Position numbers and translations under genes: made by a program. The notes below the pieces were generated by a model that was not told the DNA's origin, ran no database searches, and saw only the letters and a program-made list of their open reading frames with translations. A DNA stretch of 64,000 nt from Paramecium sonneborni. Lineage: Eukaryota > Ciliophora > Oligohymenophorea > Peniculida > Parameciidae. Shown here piece after piece: positions 13,476 through 25,377 of this stretch (its first letter is position 1; each line of letters opens with the position of its first letter). The stretch lies in the NCBI GenBank assembly GCA_905182985.1, contig CAJJDN010000146.1:84928-148927 (forward strand), written 5' to 3'.

Positions 13476-14626
13476 ATGAGCTAATAATAACTATAACCTA
13501 TTAACCATCACTAATAACCTGTATCAATATCACCTGATTATGCATTCACATCACCACCTTAAACTAAATGTGTCTATCATCCTTAATTTATCACCCATTT
13601 CTGTAAAAAAACATCTTGTTTACTACCTCTTTGTTAAATGTGTTTATAAACTCATCCTACTCAACATGCCAAATCTAGTATCATATAATTATATATTCTT
13701 ATCTAGTTGAAACTATTCAAAGTACTCTTACTCAAGTTTATCGTGGTTATGCAAAAAGAGCAAATGAAATTGCTATTCATTAAAGACAAGATATTCTATA
13801 ATTACGTCAAGATCTTCATTCATTTATTGATTCTATTTTCTAAGATCTTCTTAAAAAAGCTGATTAAAATTATTAATAAGATCTAATAGTTGAATGGAGA
13901 AATCTTATTTCCAAATTAGAAAAACTTAAAGATTCTTAAACATGCATGAAAGAAGCTATCCTCTATTTTGTTGAACCTGATCAAGGATATCATGAACCAT
14001 TATTAACCTATTAAAATAATCCAATAAAAATAGATTAATTCTAATTATAATAAGCTAAGTTTCATTTGAATAGATTATTTACTATAAATTTTAATAATGC
14101 AGAACCAAATAATTATACAGAGAATGAATGGTAAGAGAATGCTATAAGAAGAGTGTCTAGCATAGTTGATGAATCAGAAGTATATTAAATATATAATTAT
14201 ACTGATAATGGTAATAATGTTGATAATAATAATAAACATGATCAAAGTCCAATTAGATTAGTTACACCGATAGATTAATAATATTCAATATAAAGTCCAA
14301 TAGGTTAATAGTATATTCAACCCGTTGTTAGAACTCCATACACAGTACCATCTATTTATACAGTTTCGACTGTTAGACCGTTCAAATAAGTAATGAGAGT
14401 TCCTCTATCAAATAGAGTCGAGAATTTACCTAAGCTTTTCCATATGTATAATGAGGATGATGAATTTTTGATTAATAAAAGATAAATAAATTTTAATAAA
14501 TTATTAAGAATAGCAGACTTTTTATTGATTTATTTTGATACTGTGCTTCGCGATTCTTAATTTCTATAATTTTTATTGTATTTTTAATGGTTGCCATACT
14601 TATATGTCTAGTAAAATTAGGATTGA
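13476..14626 (+). CDS. B-box zinc-finger protein
   Basis: Splicing one 29-nt intron (13678-13706) gives 373 aa. The N-terminus MSQQQLQPINHHQQ is followed by a B-box-like zinc site at residues 31-65: C-x2-H, then FCKKTSC, CQMC and H-x3-H. A coiled coil follows (residues about 70-150: RANEIAIHQRQDILQLRQDL), then a Pro/Thr/Val-rich linker and a C-terminal hydrophobic segment. B-box plus coiled coil without a RING is a common ciliate architecture, usually taken as a protein-interaction scaffold. The antisense strand shows a deceptive ORF that I discarded. Divergent to the WD40 fragment. Function unknown. Confidence 0.7.
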
Positions 14627-14679
14627 TGTTTAATGATTTTGATGTATATTGAAATATTTTAATCACTAATTATTATTTG

Positions 14680-17600
14680 ATGTAAAGATTGTTTCTCCTC
14701 ATAAATATTAATATAGCAATAGGATTATTGATTTGTTAAGATTAAAATGGCTTAACTTTATAACTTGATAAATCCATCACAATACCAAATTACAATTGTA
14801 CTCTTAATGTAAATAATGAAAAATTAATCAACATGACATCCTTAGGAGGAAAACTTAAAATCATAGGAACTGAATTATTTCTAAGTCAGAATATTTTTTT
14901 GAATGGTTTTGGACTTGTTGAATTTCAAAATATCACTATTGACACTCAAACTAAAGTTCTTTCGATATCAAACAACATTCACCTAAACAATGTTACTCTA
15001 ATAAGAAATTGCCATATCAATGCAACTTCAATATAGATTAGATAGACTATAATGACTAAGATGGCCTTCTAATATAACACAGTCTTTGAATCTCCAATAG
15101 ATGTCGATGGACTGATTATATCTGACTCAACTTTTTATCAAAGTTCTCTTGTAGAATTAGAAAGTCAATTAAGAAATATTAAATTTGATCATGTCAGTTT
15201 TATCAATTCAACAATAGCCAAAATTACTAAACTTCGTAGAATCACTTTTAATAATTCATTTGTAATTTAAAGTATTTTGATTGATACAGATATTTCTTAA
15301 GAAATTACAATTTTAAACTCTTACTTTACACTCTCTACAGCTATAAATGCTATTGGAACACTTTATACAACTGTTATTAATGTAACACTTTCTTAAAGTA
15401 TTTTGATGCGAATTCAAAGTAAAAATTAAATATAAATTATTGGGAATCGATTTGAATCCATAATATCTGACTCTTAACTCATCCTTGCTGATAGTCATTA
15501 TATATCAATCTTAAATACTACTCTAATTAATATCCAATCAACAGTACTATTTTATGTAAACTCATAAAATATCCTTATCAAAAAAATTACTTTGTAGGTT
15601 CTTCAAGGATGTATAATGATTAATACCTATAATCTCAGTAATGTAATTATAAATTATTTCACAATTTAATCTACTAAATCAGATTATCCTTTTTTCTCTG
15701 TTAATGGTACATTATCACTATATAATGGAAACTTTTAATAAAATCAAGGAACAATCTCAAAATCAAATTAAATATAAGAGCTAATAATTGATTAGGTCAA
15801 CTTAACGCATTTTTCTGATTCAATTCTATTTGACTTACAATAATCTTCCTTAATTTAAATTACCAATTTAGCAGTTAATAATTGTACATCATTAGAATTT
15901 GCAAAATTATTCAATATTGTAAATGTCATTATTAAAAAATTTACTATGGCTTATTGTGAAGAATGCAGTTTCCTTTAAGTCAAAAATTCATAAATCGAAC
16001 TTAATTTAATAAAAATTTTTCAAATTCAGAATTTTTTAATTTCTTTAATTGTTATTGAAAAATCCAATTTCATGATGAAACAGAGTCAACTTTTTGATAT
16101 TATTTAAAATAATAGATAAGTTATAATGATTGAAAACAACATTAAAATAATGTTAAATGGCATTGAATTATCAGAAATAAATTGTTAATTTTGTGATGGA
16201 GTAATTAAAATTTTAAATAGCAATTAAAGTGATATTTAAAAATGCATATTTAAAAATTCAAAATCTTAATTAGGTTACATATATATAAATTCTATAGCTA
16301 ATTTAATTGCTTTTGAGAATAAATTTTAAAATATAACAGCTGCCTAAGGATCAGCATTTTTAATTTTGAATTCATCCATTTAAATCTTTAAAAACTAATT
16401 TATTGATTTAGATTCAAAAGATGGTGGAGTAATTTACTTAAATTAAAGTGGAAAAGCTACTCATTATATTGAATAAAACGAATATGAAAATTGTAGAATG
16501 AAAACGAATAAATCTATTTATTTAATATCAAATTAAATAGTTGAGCCTGACATTTTCACTTATGTTATTGGACCTGTTTATGTTTCTGTGGATAATATAA
16601 TATACTTATTAGATGATTTAATCAAAAGAAAATCTACAATTTATTATGATAAATTAAAGAGTGGATAAACAAAAGAATTCATTATTACTATATTAGATGA
16701 TGGGATGAATAAAATATGTAAAGTTATGAATTATTTGAGCATTAAATCTAAAATATATTTGTTAGATTAATACAAATGTTAATATAGAATATAATATGTT
16801 TAATACTAAAATATTCCAAAGGATGAAGTAATAGAATTGTAAATAGAATTTTCATAATTATATTTTTACAATGATACATTAAAATTATCAATAAACTTAC
16901 ATATGATTGAATGTGAATTAGGAGAAGAGTGGAGTAATTAAACTTGTTTAAAATGTCCATATGGAACATATAGTCTATAAAATTATAAATCATGTTTACA
17001 ATGTATAAATTAAATTGAATAATGTCCTGGAGGGTCATAAATAATTGTAAAATAAGGTTATTGGAGACCTAACAACTTAACTGATTAAATAGAATATTGT
17101 GGAACATCTTAATCTTAATGTATGGGTGGATCAGAGGATTTTACATGTAAATAAGGTTATATAGGAGCATTATGTAATGATTGTGATTATTATGCTGAAA
17201 AATGGAATGCTTCTTATACAAGAGATTGGAGTGGAGATTGTTCTTTATGTTAGAATGATGCATTTAACTTATTAAAGATATTTTTATCATTTTCATGGAT
17301 TTTGATTGCTTTATTGATATCAGTTAGGGGAAGTTTAAGATTAGTTAGATCACAATTATCTGCATATTATTTGAGAATGATGGGAATATTCTTTGGAACA
17401 AGATCAACAACTATTATTGATTAAACTGAAATTTTAATTAAATTGGTTTCAAGTTATTTTCAATTGATTTCAATAATTTAAATAATTGAATTTGATTTTC
17501 CAACTCCAATAATATTTATAACATAATTGATAGGAAATCCATTATCTACTTTAGAATATTCAATAGAATGTTTTCTATTGCATTCTAATATTGAAATAGA

Positions 17601-18855
17601 AATTGTATATCTGAGATAATTTTGGAATTTATTTGTTTCATTACTTTTTGTATTTTCATTTGTTTTGATTTACTCTATATTGTAAATGTGTAACTAATTA
17701 GAAAATTCAACTAGAACCATCTTTATTACATGTGTGATCTAAGTAAACTTTTACTTTTAAGGAGATATAATAGAAGGGTTATTGTAATTGGTATTTTGTA
17801 TTAAAGCATCAGGATAATATTACATATAAGCAGCCACATCATACATTTGCTATTCTGAAGAGTATTACTTCTATATAGAAATATTCATTATACCCACATT
17901 AATGATTGTTGGTCTCATATCTCCAATTTTTTATATTGTTAAGCTTTATAAGAATAAAAATAAGTTATGGACTTGCAAGTTAAGAATACCATATGGATAT
18001 TTATATGTGGAATATAAAGATAAATATTATTACTGGGAATTCCTATGTTTCTTTGTTAAATCAATCTTTTATCTACTAGAGACACTACTTATTTAAGACA
18101 TCAGACAAATGTTTCTATTTGCTATATTGGTATTATTAATATACTTAGAATTGTTAAGTTAACATTAACCATATATTGAAAAGTAATACAATTTCATAGA
18201 CAAAATATCTTCATAATTAGCTATTATCACTTTGATTTGCTCCTACAGTTAACATAAAAATCCTTACAATTGGTTAGTATACTTTTTATCAATCTCATGT
18301 TCAACTCTTAATTTACTCTATTGTTCTTTCATAGCTATCAAAATAATTAAAGAGTATTTGTCAGGATTAAAATAATAACATCTAGAATATATTGTTAATC
18401 TAATTATACGATATCCATTCATCAAATATTGTATCAAAAAACCTAAAAATTATTATTCTAAAAAAAGAGCCTTCTTTTTATGGAAAAAAGTTAGAGTTTA
18501 TGTAATGGATTTTATTGACAAATTAAAATTACAAAAATCAAATATGAATCTAAGTTCATAATTTTAATCTAATTCTAATAGACCATAAACATCATCTACT
18601 AATACAACAATTAGTTTATTAAATTCAATTGCACCACAATTAGTCAAATATATGTAAATACATAATTGATATTTTAGAAAATATGATCCAGATAAATTGA
18701 ATTAAAGAATTGTCGATCAAAATGATTTCACAAGTATTGTATCAGCATATATTGATCCTCAAAATCCTTAAACTCTGGTGGATAATCTATAATTACCAAA
18801 AAAAAGTACTATTTCCACTATCTTCACTTATATGAACAATAATAACATAGAATGA
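14680..18855 (+). CDS. Large secreted-type multi-TM surface protein
   Basis: The product is 1383 aa after one 24-nt intron (18654-18677) that carries an in-frame TGA. It starts with a signal peptide (MQRLFLLINININ-like hydrophobic core ending near residue 24). About 670 residues of beta-strand-rich, Ile/Asn/Ser/Thr-rich sequence with regularly spaced I-x-N and F-x-N patterns follow, suggesting a right-handed parallel beta-helix. A Cys-rich EGF/GCC2-like module at about residues 745-850 (CLKCPYGTYS, CPGGS, CGTSQSQCMGGSEDFTC, CNDCDYYA) leads into a C-terminal region with roughly nine TM helices (about 860-1240) and a cytosolic tail. This plan, beta-helix ectodomain plus Cys module plus polytopic C-terminus, recurs in ciliate surface proteins. 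Receptor or adhesion role is inferred. The start is fixed by the signal peptide. Confidence 0.8.
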
Positions 18856-18888
18856 TGTTTAAATTACTAGATATTAATTAAAATAAAT

Positions 18889-19490
18889 TCATTTTTGTTT
18901 CTTATTGTTTTGTGATTACAATTATTGTTGTTATTAGAATAACATATCTGCTTGTTTAAGTTTTTAGACATATTTTTCTACTCGTTCAATTTAATCATTC
19001 AAGACAGTCCATTAAAATGTCTGCTTATCTAATTTCATAGATAGAATGTACCCTTTAAGTCCTTTTTCATTTCTTCAATTGATTTATTAATTTATTCCTA
19101 CAAAGGTTATATTTTGCGTTCAAGTTCCTTAAAATTAGTTTTATAGACACTTTGAGTATCAAGTATGATATGATTTGTGTATTCTAATTATTAAATACGT
19201 ATGTTCAAAGTATCCAATTCTGCATTGATTGATTTCTTAAATTGATCTTCTTCAGCAGTATCAATTGTTTCACTTAAAGATTCTGCTCTAGAATGGGCAA
19301 TTTGTTAAGAAAAGTGTTTAACCAAAACATCCTACATATTTTCTATATCTTAATGCATACGAGTTAGTTTCTCATTAACCTTAATTTAGTGAAAATATTA
19401 TACTTCTTGCATAATAGAATTTACTTTGCATTCAAATAGCTCTTCAATCAAATTGATTATTACTTTTATCAATTCTTCTTTAAATTGCAT
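18889..19490 (-). CDS. Short coiled-coil protein
   Basis: Splicing one 23-nt intron (19029-19051) gives 192 aa. It is coiled coil almost throughout (MQFKEELIKVIINLIEELFE at the start, then heptads to the end) with a poly-Gln C-terminus (FQQQQQLQSQNNKKQK). It ends 33 bp from the convergent 1383-aa gene and starts 15 bp from the divergent gene at 19506, so the two divergent genes must share a minimal promoter. No recognised family. Confidence 0.7.
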
Positions 19491-19505
19491 TATTAAAAAT
19501 TATTA

Positions 19506-21351
19506 ATGAGTTTTTCTACAACATGTGAATTCGATCACTCTAAAAATATCCATCGTAAATTAAATACACTTCATATATAATCAAGAAAACATGTTGATCC
19601 TTTAGTGACAACTAAACCATTCGAAACACGAAATCATGGATAGCTATTTGAACAACATTTTGCTCATTACTTGAAAGGTGACTTAAATTTATAGAGATTA
19701 ATACAAACACTTAACTACCCAAGACTTAATGCAGAGCAAGAATTGTAACCTAAACATAGAATGACTCTAAAAATAAGATAGTAAACTGAACAAAGAAAAA
19801 ATTATCTAAAAAGTAAAATTGTAAGAGTTCGTAATTTAATCAAAGAAAAAGTAGCAATAAAGAAACCTCATAATGAAGAAATACGATAAGGTAATGCTCA
19901 AACTCTAACTATTGTACAAACAATATTAGATATAGCAAATCATAGAGAAAACTCAATGGGTTATTAAGATAAATTGATACCTAAAACAAAAAGTTTAAAG
20001 TAATATCGATTGAATTATGACAATGTTGAACCTGTTTGTAAATTACAATAATAGGTAATTCAAAGTATTCCTCCAAGATCGTATTTAAAAACAGTTCTTG
20101 AAAATAATGCTTAACTCTATCTTTAGGAATTGTAAACAAGAGCTGAATAACATGAATAGAACATTAATAAGATGGTTCGATTGAGCATTCAAACAAAAAG
20201 AAAAGACTTCACTTTATTTCATAAGGCTGCAAAAACAGATCGTAGAAATTAAGATGGAATATTAACTCATGCTGATATATAATTGTATGATTACTTATAC
20301 AATAAACCTAAGGGAGTAATGATTGAGAAGCATCCAAAATATATTTAAAATGTAATTGATTCTGAAATGGATTTCCGTAAGAATTTTGGTAGAAAAGTTC
20401 TTACTCACAGATTCAACAGAACTCATTACAATTAAGATCCACCAGATAATGCAGATGATTCTTGTGCTTCATCTTTACAATCAGCTTGTGAAATAAAACT
20501 AGACAATTATTATACTGAAACTAGAGAATGGAAACGTAAATAATATCTCCAATTGCCAAGACGTATCAAATAATTGATTGCTTTAGAAGAATTAAATTAG
20601 TAATTCTCACCTATTCATATAGAAAAGCCACCCATACGACAGTTAATAAGTTAGAATCTTAATGACAATATACATGATGATAATTTAATTTTTAACGTTT
20701 AATAAATTATGTTCTTAAAACGCGAAGCTCCTCAAAGTGCTAACAAATTCAACTCAAACAAGTAAACTCTATCATTTATCAATTTAGAAACGATATCCGT
20801 TCATAAGTCCCTTCATTTGAAAATCTATAGGCTAGAATTAGAGACTTCTCTTATTCTCGTTTATCCAATGTAGTTGCTACTCAACCATAAAGAAGTGAAC
20901 CAACATATTCCCCTTATAAAGCATAAGGTCTTTAATAAAAGTACTATTCATTATATTTACATTCAGAATTAATGATACTTTAGGACCACGTACTAAATCT
21001 TTTAATAGTGGACATAAATGGAGAGAATCACTTTAATCTCCATCTATTTCTTAACAATCCCCATTCAAATTTGTTTAATCACCCCCTTAAATCAAATACA
21101 GTATTGAAACTGAATCATATACTAAACCATCTTCTGATTCATTTAAATATGACTCTTTTCGTACTTCATCTGAATAGTACAAAAAAAGATAAGGACGTAG
21201 TTTAGCTGATGTTGTTTAATTGAATGAAATTGTAGCTCTCAGAAATAAAATTGAATCTTCTTATGTCAGTAGAAGTTCATTGACTTCAACTTATGTGAGT
21301 GAATTAGTTAAGTTAGCATAAGCAATAACTACTTCATTAAAAAATGAATGA
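19506..21351 (+). CDS. Unknown 597-aa protein
   Basis: Two 26-nt introns (20762-20787, and 20941-20966 which ends CAG) give one continuous 597-aa ORF. The sequence is basic in the N-terminal 300 residues, rich in Arg/Lys/Gln with short helical stretches (QTEQRKNYLKSKIVRVRNLI). It is Ser/Pro/Tyr-rich in the C-terminal third (SEPTYSPYKAQ, PSSDSFKYDSFRTSSEQYKK). No domain or catalytic motif is recognised. The head-to-head arrangement with a coiled-coil gene only 15 bp away may mean co-expression. The composition suggests a cytoskeletal or basal-body associated protein, but that is guesswork. Confidence 0.7.
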
Positions 21352-21498
21352 TATATGTTTTAATATACTTTTAATCATGCATCTAAATGTACTCTTTTAT
21401 TAATCATTATTACTATTAAAAATACATTATTTAACAAATTACAAAATACACATAATATAAGTAAAATAAAATATTAGCTAATAATTTTAAAATATTTA

Positions 21499-22015
21499 AT
21501 GTCTTAACTGTCTTCTGTGGAGAGAACTACAAGGATTGAATCATTTTCAACTTTTTTTGATCGTTTGAGTTCTCATAATCCATAACGTGAACAAATGCTA
21601 AAATATGTTCTGAATAATCAAGTAAAATTAGTGATGATTAATAGCCATTTGATGAATTCAAATAGAAATTTTCAAATGTTTTTAGAACTATATAATAATT
21701 AGACAATGATGACTTTTTTAATTATTGAATGTATACTTAAATAATTACATCAGGATCCAATAATGATAACATTATCAAAATAGAGATGTCAATCATCAAC
21801 TGGAGAATTATTTAAAGATCCTATGAATTATTCAAGATTAGCTTATTAATAAATTTAATAAATAATAATAAAGATGTATTTAACCATGATTCCAAAAATA
21901 TATTACTTATTTTTGCAATTCTTGTAAGATCCTTAGAAGAATTTAATTTATTAGTTACAAAATTATATTATAAAATATAGCTTCAATCAGCACAATCATC
22001 AATTCCTCCAGGTGA
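21499..22015 (+). CDS. Small unknown protein overlapping RAD51 tail
   Basis: The ATG at 21499 opens a helical, Met/Leu/Gln-rich ORF (SVERTTRIESFSTFFDRLSS ... MLKYVLNNQVKLVMINSHLM). With a 31-nt intron (21924-21954) it ends at 22015 (161 aa), overlapping the convergent RAD51 stop by 33 bp. Without splicing it runs to 22131, reading antisense to RAD51, with codon use that looks antisense. I prefer the spliced model. No family recognised. Confidence 0.5.
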
Positions 22016-23021
22016 AATAGTGTATTACTCTTCTGATTCAGGTAAACACGGAGAATCATAAATTTTTACAATTCTATTCTCTCCTCTTCCTTTTCTTAAA
22101 TAAAGTCTAGTTGTAGATGCATGTGCTATGATATTGCCACCTATTGGTTTCTTCATATCACCCATGGCCATCATTGTACCTTCAACTTAACTCATCACTT
22201 GGTTAGTTATTACCACTGCAATATTGAACTAAATACTTAATTAAAATTTAAACTTCATCTGCTAATCTCTATAAATTTCTTAGAAACTTTCCTAAGTGAT
22301 TTTATCTAGCTGATAATTCTCCTCTACCCAAATAATCAGTTCTATATAAGGCAGTTGCACTATCCACTATTAATAATGCATATTTATCTGATGACATCAA
22401 ATTGCATGCCTGTACTAGTAACTTCATTTATTCATCAACATTATAAGCCCTAGCAAAAGAAACATTTTCTAAGACCTCTTCTATTCCCAATTCAAATCTC
22501 TTTGCTATCTCACTCAATCTTTCTGGTCTAAATGTACCCTCTGTATCAATATATAAACATTTTCCACCTGGTCTTCCTTTTGCATCATTCATTTAGCATG
22601 TTACTGCTAATGTATGACAAATCTGTGACTTTCCTGTTCTAAATTCACCAAATATCTCTGTAATCCCACCTGTTTCTATACCTCCTCTAAGTAACTTATC
22701 AAATTTTGTACTCCCTGTTGAAATATGTACTATTCTTTCTCTTTATTTTAAAACATCTGTAGCTGGTTTAAATTAGTTCACTACTAATTTAGCTACAGCC
22801 TCAACTAATTTTTCAATCTTAGCATCTGTCATTCCTTTTATATTCATTAAATTCTTTTTTGCTGTGTATGCTATTGATTCACATGTTGTAAATCCTGCAT
22901 CTTTTAATCTTTGAATATCTACTGCTCCAAACCCTGGAATTGCTAACTTTTCTAAAGATGTATAAGTAATTGCATCCTCAAATTCATCTTCCTCCACTTA
23001 TTCAACTTATTACTTTTGCAT
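21983..23021 (-). CDS. RAD51: RAD51 recombinase
   Basis: Splicing one 25-nt intron (22229-22253) gives 337 aa, the normal RAD51 length. An N-terminal HhH domain ([29 protein letters not shown]) is followed by Walker A GEFRTGKS, Walker B LLIVD, the loop residues [13 protein letters not shown], and the C-terminal signature [20 protein letters not shown]. The HhH sequence AYTAKK...NIKG favours RAD51 over DMC1. RAD51 forms filaments on single-stranded DNA and performs strand exchange in recombination and repair. In the ciliate code the start is at 23021 (MQKQQVEQVEEDE), 8 codons upstream of the ATG that a standard-code caller would use. Its first 94 codons are repeated at 24288-23992 by the tandem duplication. 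Confidence 0.96.
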
Positions 23022-23990
23022 CTTTTATTTTAGTTCAAATTTAAATTATATTTCGTGCGAAAAATAGGTTTAAAATAAAAACTTTTTTTTTTTATTATCA
23101 TATCTCATCACTACTAGACTACTCTAAAAATTTATCGTTTCAATTCAAATTTTTTTTTATTTTTTCTGTTACTTTTAAAATTTATACTTTTTACTTGTCT
23201 AATTAAATATACAATCTTATATTAACAGCTAAGCAATTTTTATAAATTGATATACTCCTCAATTTTTTCTATCGATTGAATTATTTTCTTGATAATATAT
23301 TATCATTATGTATCAAGAACTTTCATTATGAACTTATTTAGCTCTATCAATATTATTAAAATCTTTATCAAAGTAGGAAAGCTTACATGTCTTAAATGTT
23401 GCATAGTTTTAACTAAGTTAAATTCTATATAATTTTGAAAATCAAAAATAGTTGACTTAGCATTTGAATTAAATAAAGAATTCGAGGAGATCATCAAAAC
23501 TTAATTGTTTATCAATTATCGTTTGAATCCAATGCTAAGGTTATCTAATCTTATCCAAACTTGATAAAAATGGATGGCTTGAATTTTGTTAAGCAAGAAA
23601 CAACTATTTTTTATTCTTTTAAAAATTTAGTTATTAATTTTTAGCATAATATCAAATATATTTTATGATATACTCTAGAAAATTACTTTTTAACGAGATT
23701 ATTTTTGATATTTATATATCATTTATCGCTTATTAATTAATAGGTTTCGCAAAAATTTTTATTTATACAAAGGCTTATAATAAATTTATCATTTTAAATC
23801 ATTTTTTAATTTGAATTTTGTGAAAAAAAATTTACATTATATTGTTTCATTTAATAAAACGAGCAAAAAATTTGAATCTAATTGCATTTCATATTTTTGA
23901 TATGATGTATTTAGGCAATCATTTAATACTAGATATATATTATTTATTTTGGTATAATAATTTCATTCTTATTATATTATAGGATTGTAT
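22725..23990. repeat. Perfect tandem duplication, copy 1 (1,266 bp)
   Basis: This is identical base for base, as far as I can follow, to 23992-25257, with a single N at 23991 between them. It spans the 5' third of RAD51 and about 970 bp upstream. Offset 1,267 bp. The lack of any divergence and the lone N at the junction point to two contig ends that overlap but were joined by a scaffolder instead of being merged. Confidence 0.95.
23022..23990. other. RAD51 upstream region, mostly non-coding
   Basis: AT-rich sequence with no complete gene. A minus-strand frame around 23320-23600 looks weakly coding (a segment SSLDKIRQPQHWIQTI and an acidic LSFDDLLEFF stretch). It is broken by a TGA and I could not splice it. 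Long T runs sit just upstream of the RAD51 start. Present twice because of the duplication. Confidence 0.4.
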
Positions 23991-23991
23991 N

Positions 23992-24288
23992 ATGTACTAT
24001 TCTTTCTCTTTATTTTAAAACATCTGTAGCTGGTTTAAATTAGTTCACTACTAATTTAGCTACAGCCTCAACTAATTTTTCAATCTTAGCATCTGTCATT
24101 CCTTTTATATTCATTAAATTCTTTTTTGCTGTGTATGCTATTGATTCACATGTTGTAAATCCTGCATCTTTTAATCTTTGAATATCTACTGCTCCAAACC
24201 CTGGAATTGCTAACTTTTCTAAAGATGTATAAGTAATTGCATCCTCAAATTCATCTTCCTCCACTTATTCAACTTATTACTTTTGCAT
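23992..24288 (-). pseudogene. Truncated RAD51 N-terminal copy
   Basis: Repeats the first 94 codons of RAD51 plus 5 more bases up to the N. It has the HhH domain but no ATPase core, so it cannot work as a recombinase. No stop codon closes it before the N. Best explained by the unmerged contig overlap. Confidence 0.85.
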
Positions 24289-25257
24289 CTTTTATTTTAG
24301 TTCAAATTTAAATTATATTTCGTGCGAAAAATAGGTTTAAAATAAAAACTTTTTTTTTTTATTATCATATCTCATCACTACTAGACTACTCTAAAAATTT
24401 ATCGTTTCAATTCAAATTTTTTTTTATTTTTTCTGTTACTTTTAAAATTTATACTTTTTACTTGTCTAATTAAATATACAATCTTATATTAACAGCTAAG
24501 CAATTTTTATAAATTGATATACTCCTCAATTTTTTCTATCGATTGAATTATTTTCTTGATAATATATTATCATTATGTATCAAGAACTTTCATTATGAAC
24601 TTATTTAGCTCTATCAATATTATTAAAATCTTTATCAAAGTAGGAAAGCTTACATGTCTTAAATGTTGCATAGTTTTAACTAAGTTAAATTCTATATAAT
24701 TTTGAAAATCAAAAATAGTTGACTTAGCATTTGAATTAAATAAAGAATTCGAGGAGATCATCAAAACTTAATTGTTTATCAATTATCGTTTGAATCCAAT
24801 GCTAAGGTTATCTAATCTTATCCAAACTTGATAAAAATGGATGGCTTGAATTTTGTTAAGCAAGAAACAACTATTTTTTATTCTTTTAAAAATTTAGTTA
24901 TTAATTTTTAGCATAATATCAAATATATTTTATGATATACTCTAGAAAATTACTTTTTAACGAGATTATTTTTGATATTTATATATCATTTATCGCTTAT
25001 TAATTAATAGGTTTCGCAAAAATTTTTATTTATACAAAGGCTTATAATAAATTTATCATTTTAAATCATTTTTTAATTTGAATTTTGTGAAAAAAAATTT
25101 ACATTATATTGTTTCATTTAATAAAACGAGCAAAAAATTTGAATCTAATTGCATTTCATATTTTTGATATGATGTATTTAGGCAATCATTTAATACTAGA
25201 TATATATTATTTATTTTGGTATAATAATTTCATTCTTATTATATTATAGGATTGTAT
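23992..25257. repeat. Perfect tandem duplication, copy 2 (1,266 bp)
   Basis: Second copy of 22725-23990. It begins directly after the N at 23991, inside RAD51 coding sequence, and ends at 25257 where unique sequence resumes. If real it leaves a RAD51 stub upstream of the intact gene; more likely it is an assembly overlap. Confidence 0.95.
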
Positions 25258-25377
25258 CATGATATGAAAAAAATTAAATAATAAATTATCAATAGTTGAA
25301 AAAAAATTAAAACCAAATTATATTAAACTCTTTTTAATAAATTAATAAAAGTGAAAATTTTTTTTTACTCTTGACAT

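Noticed and set aside
13490..13620. Minus-strand ORF ending in an Asp/Gly/Gln-rich tail opposite the B-box gene
   Set aside because: It is the shadow of the Cys/His-rich B-box exon, which has the better start, zinc residues and splice site.
23306..23497. 63-aa minus ORF, repeated at 24573-24764
   Set aside because: It appears twice only because of the duplication, has no recognised residues, and competes with another weakly coding frame.
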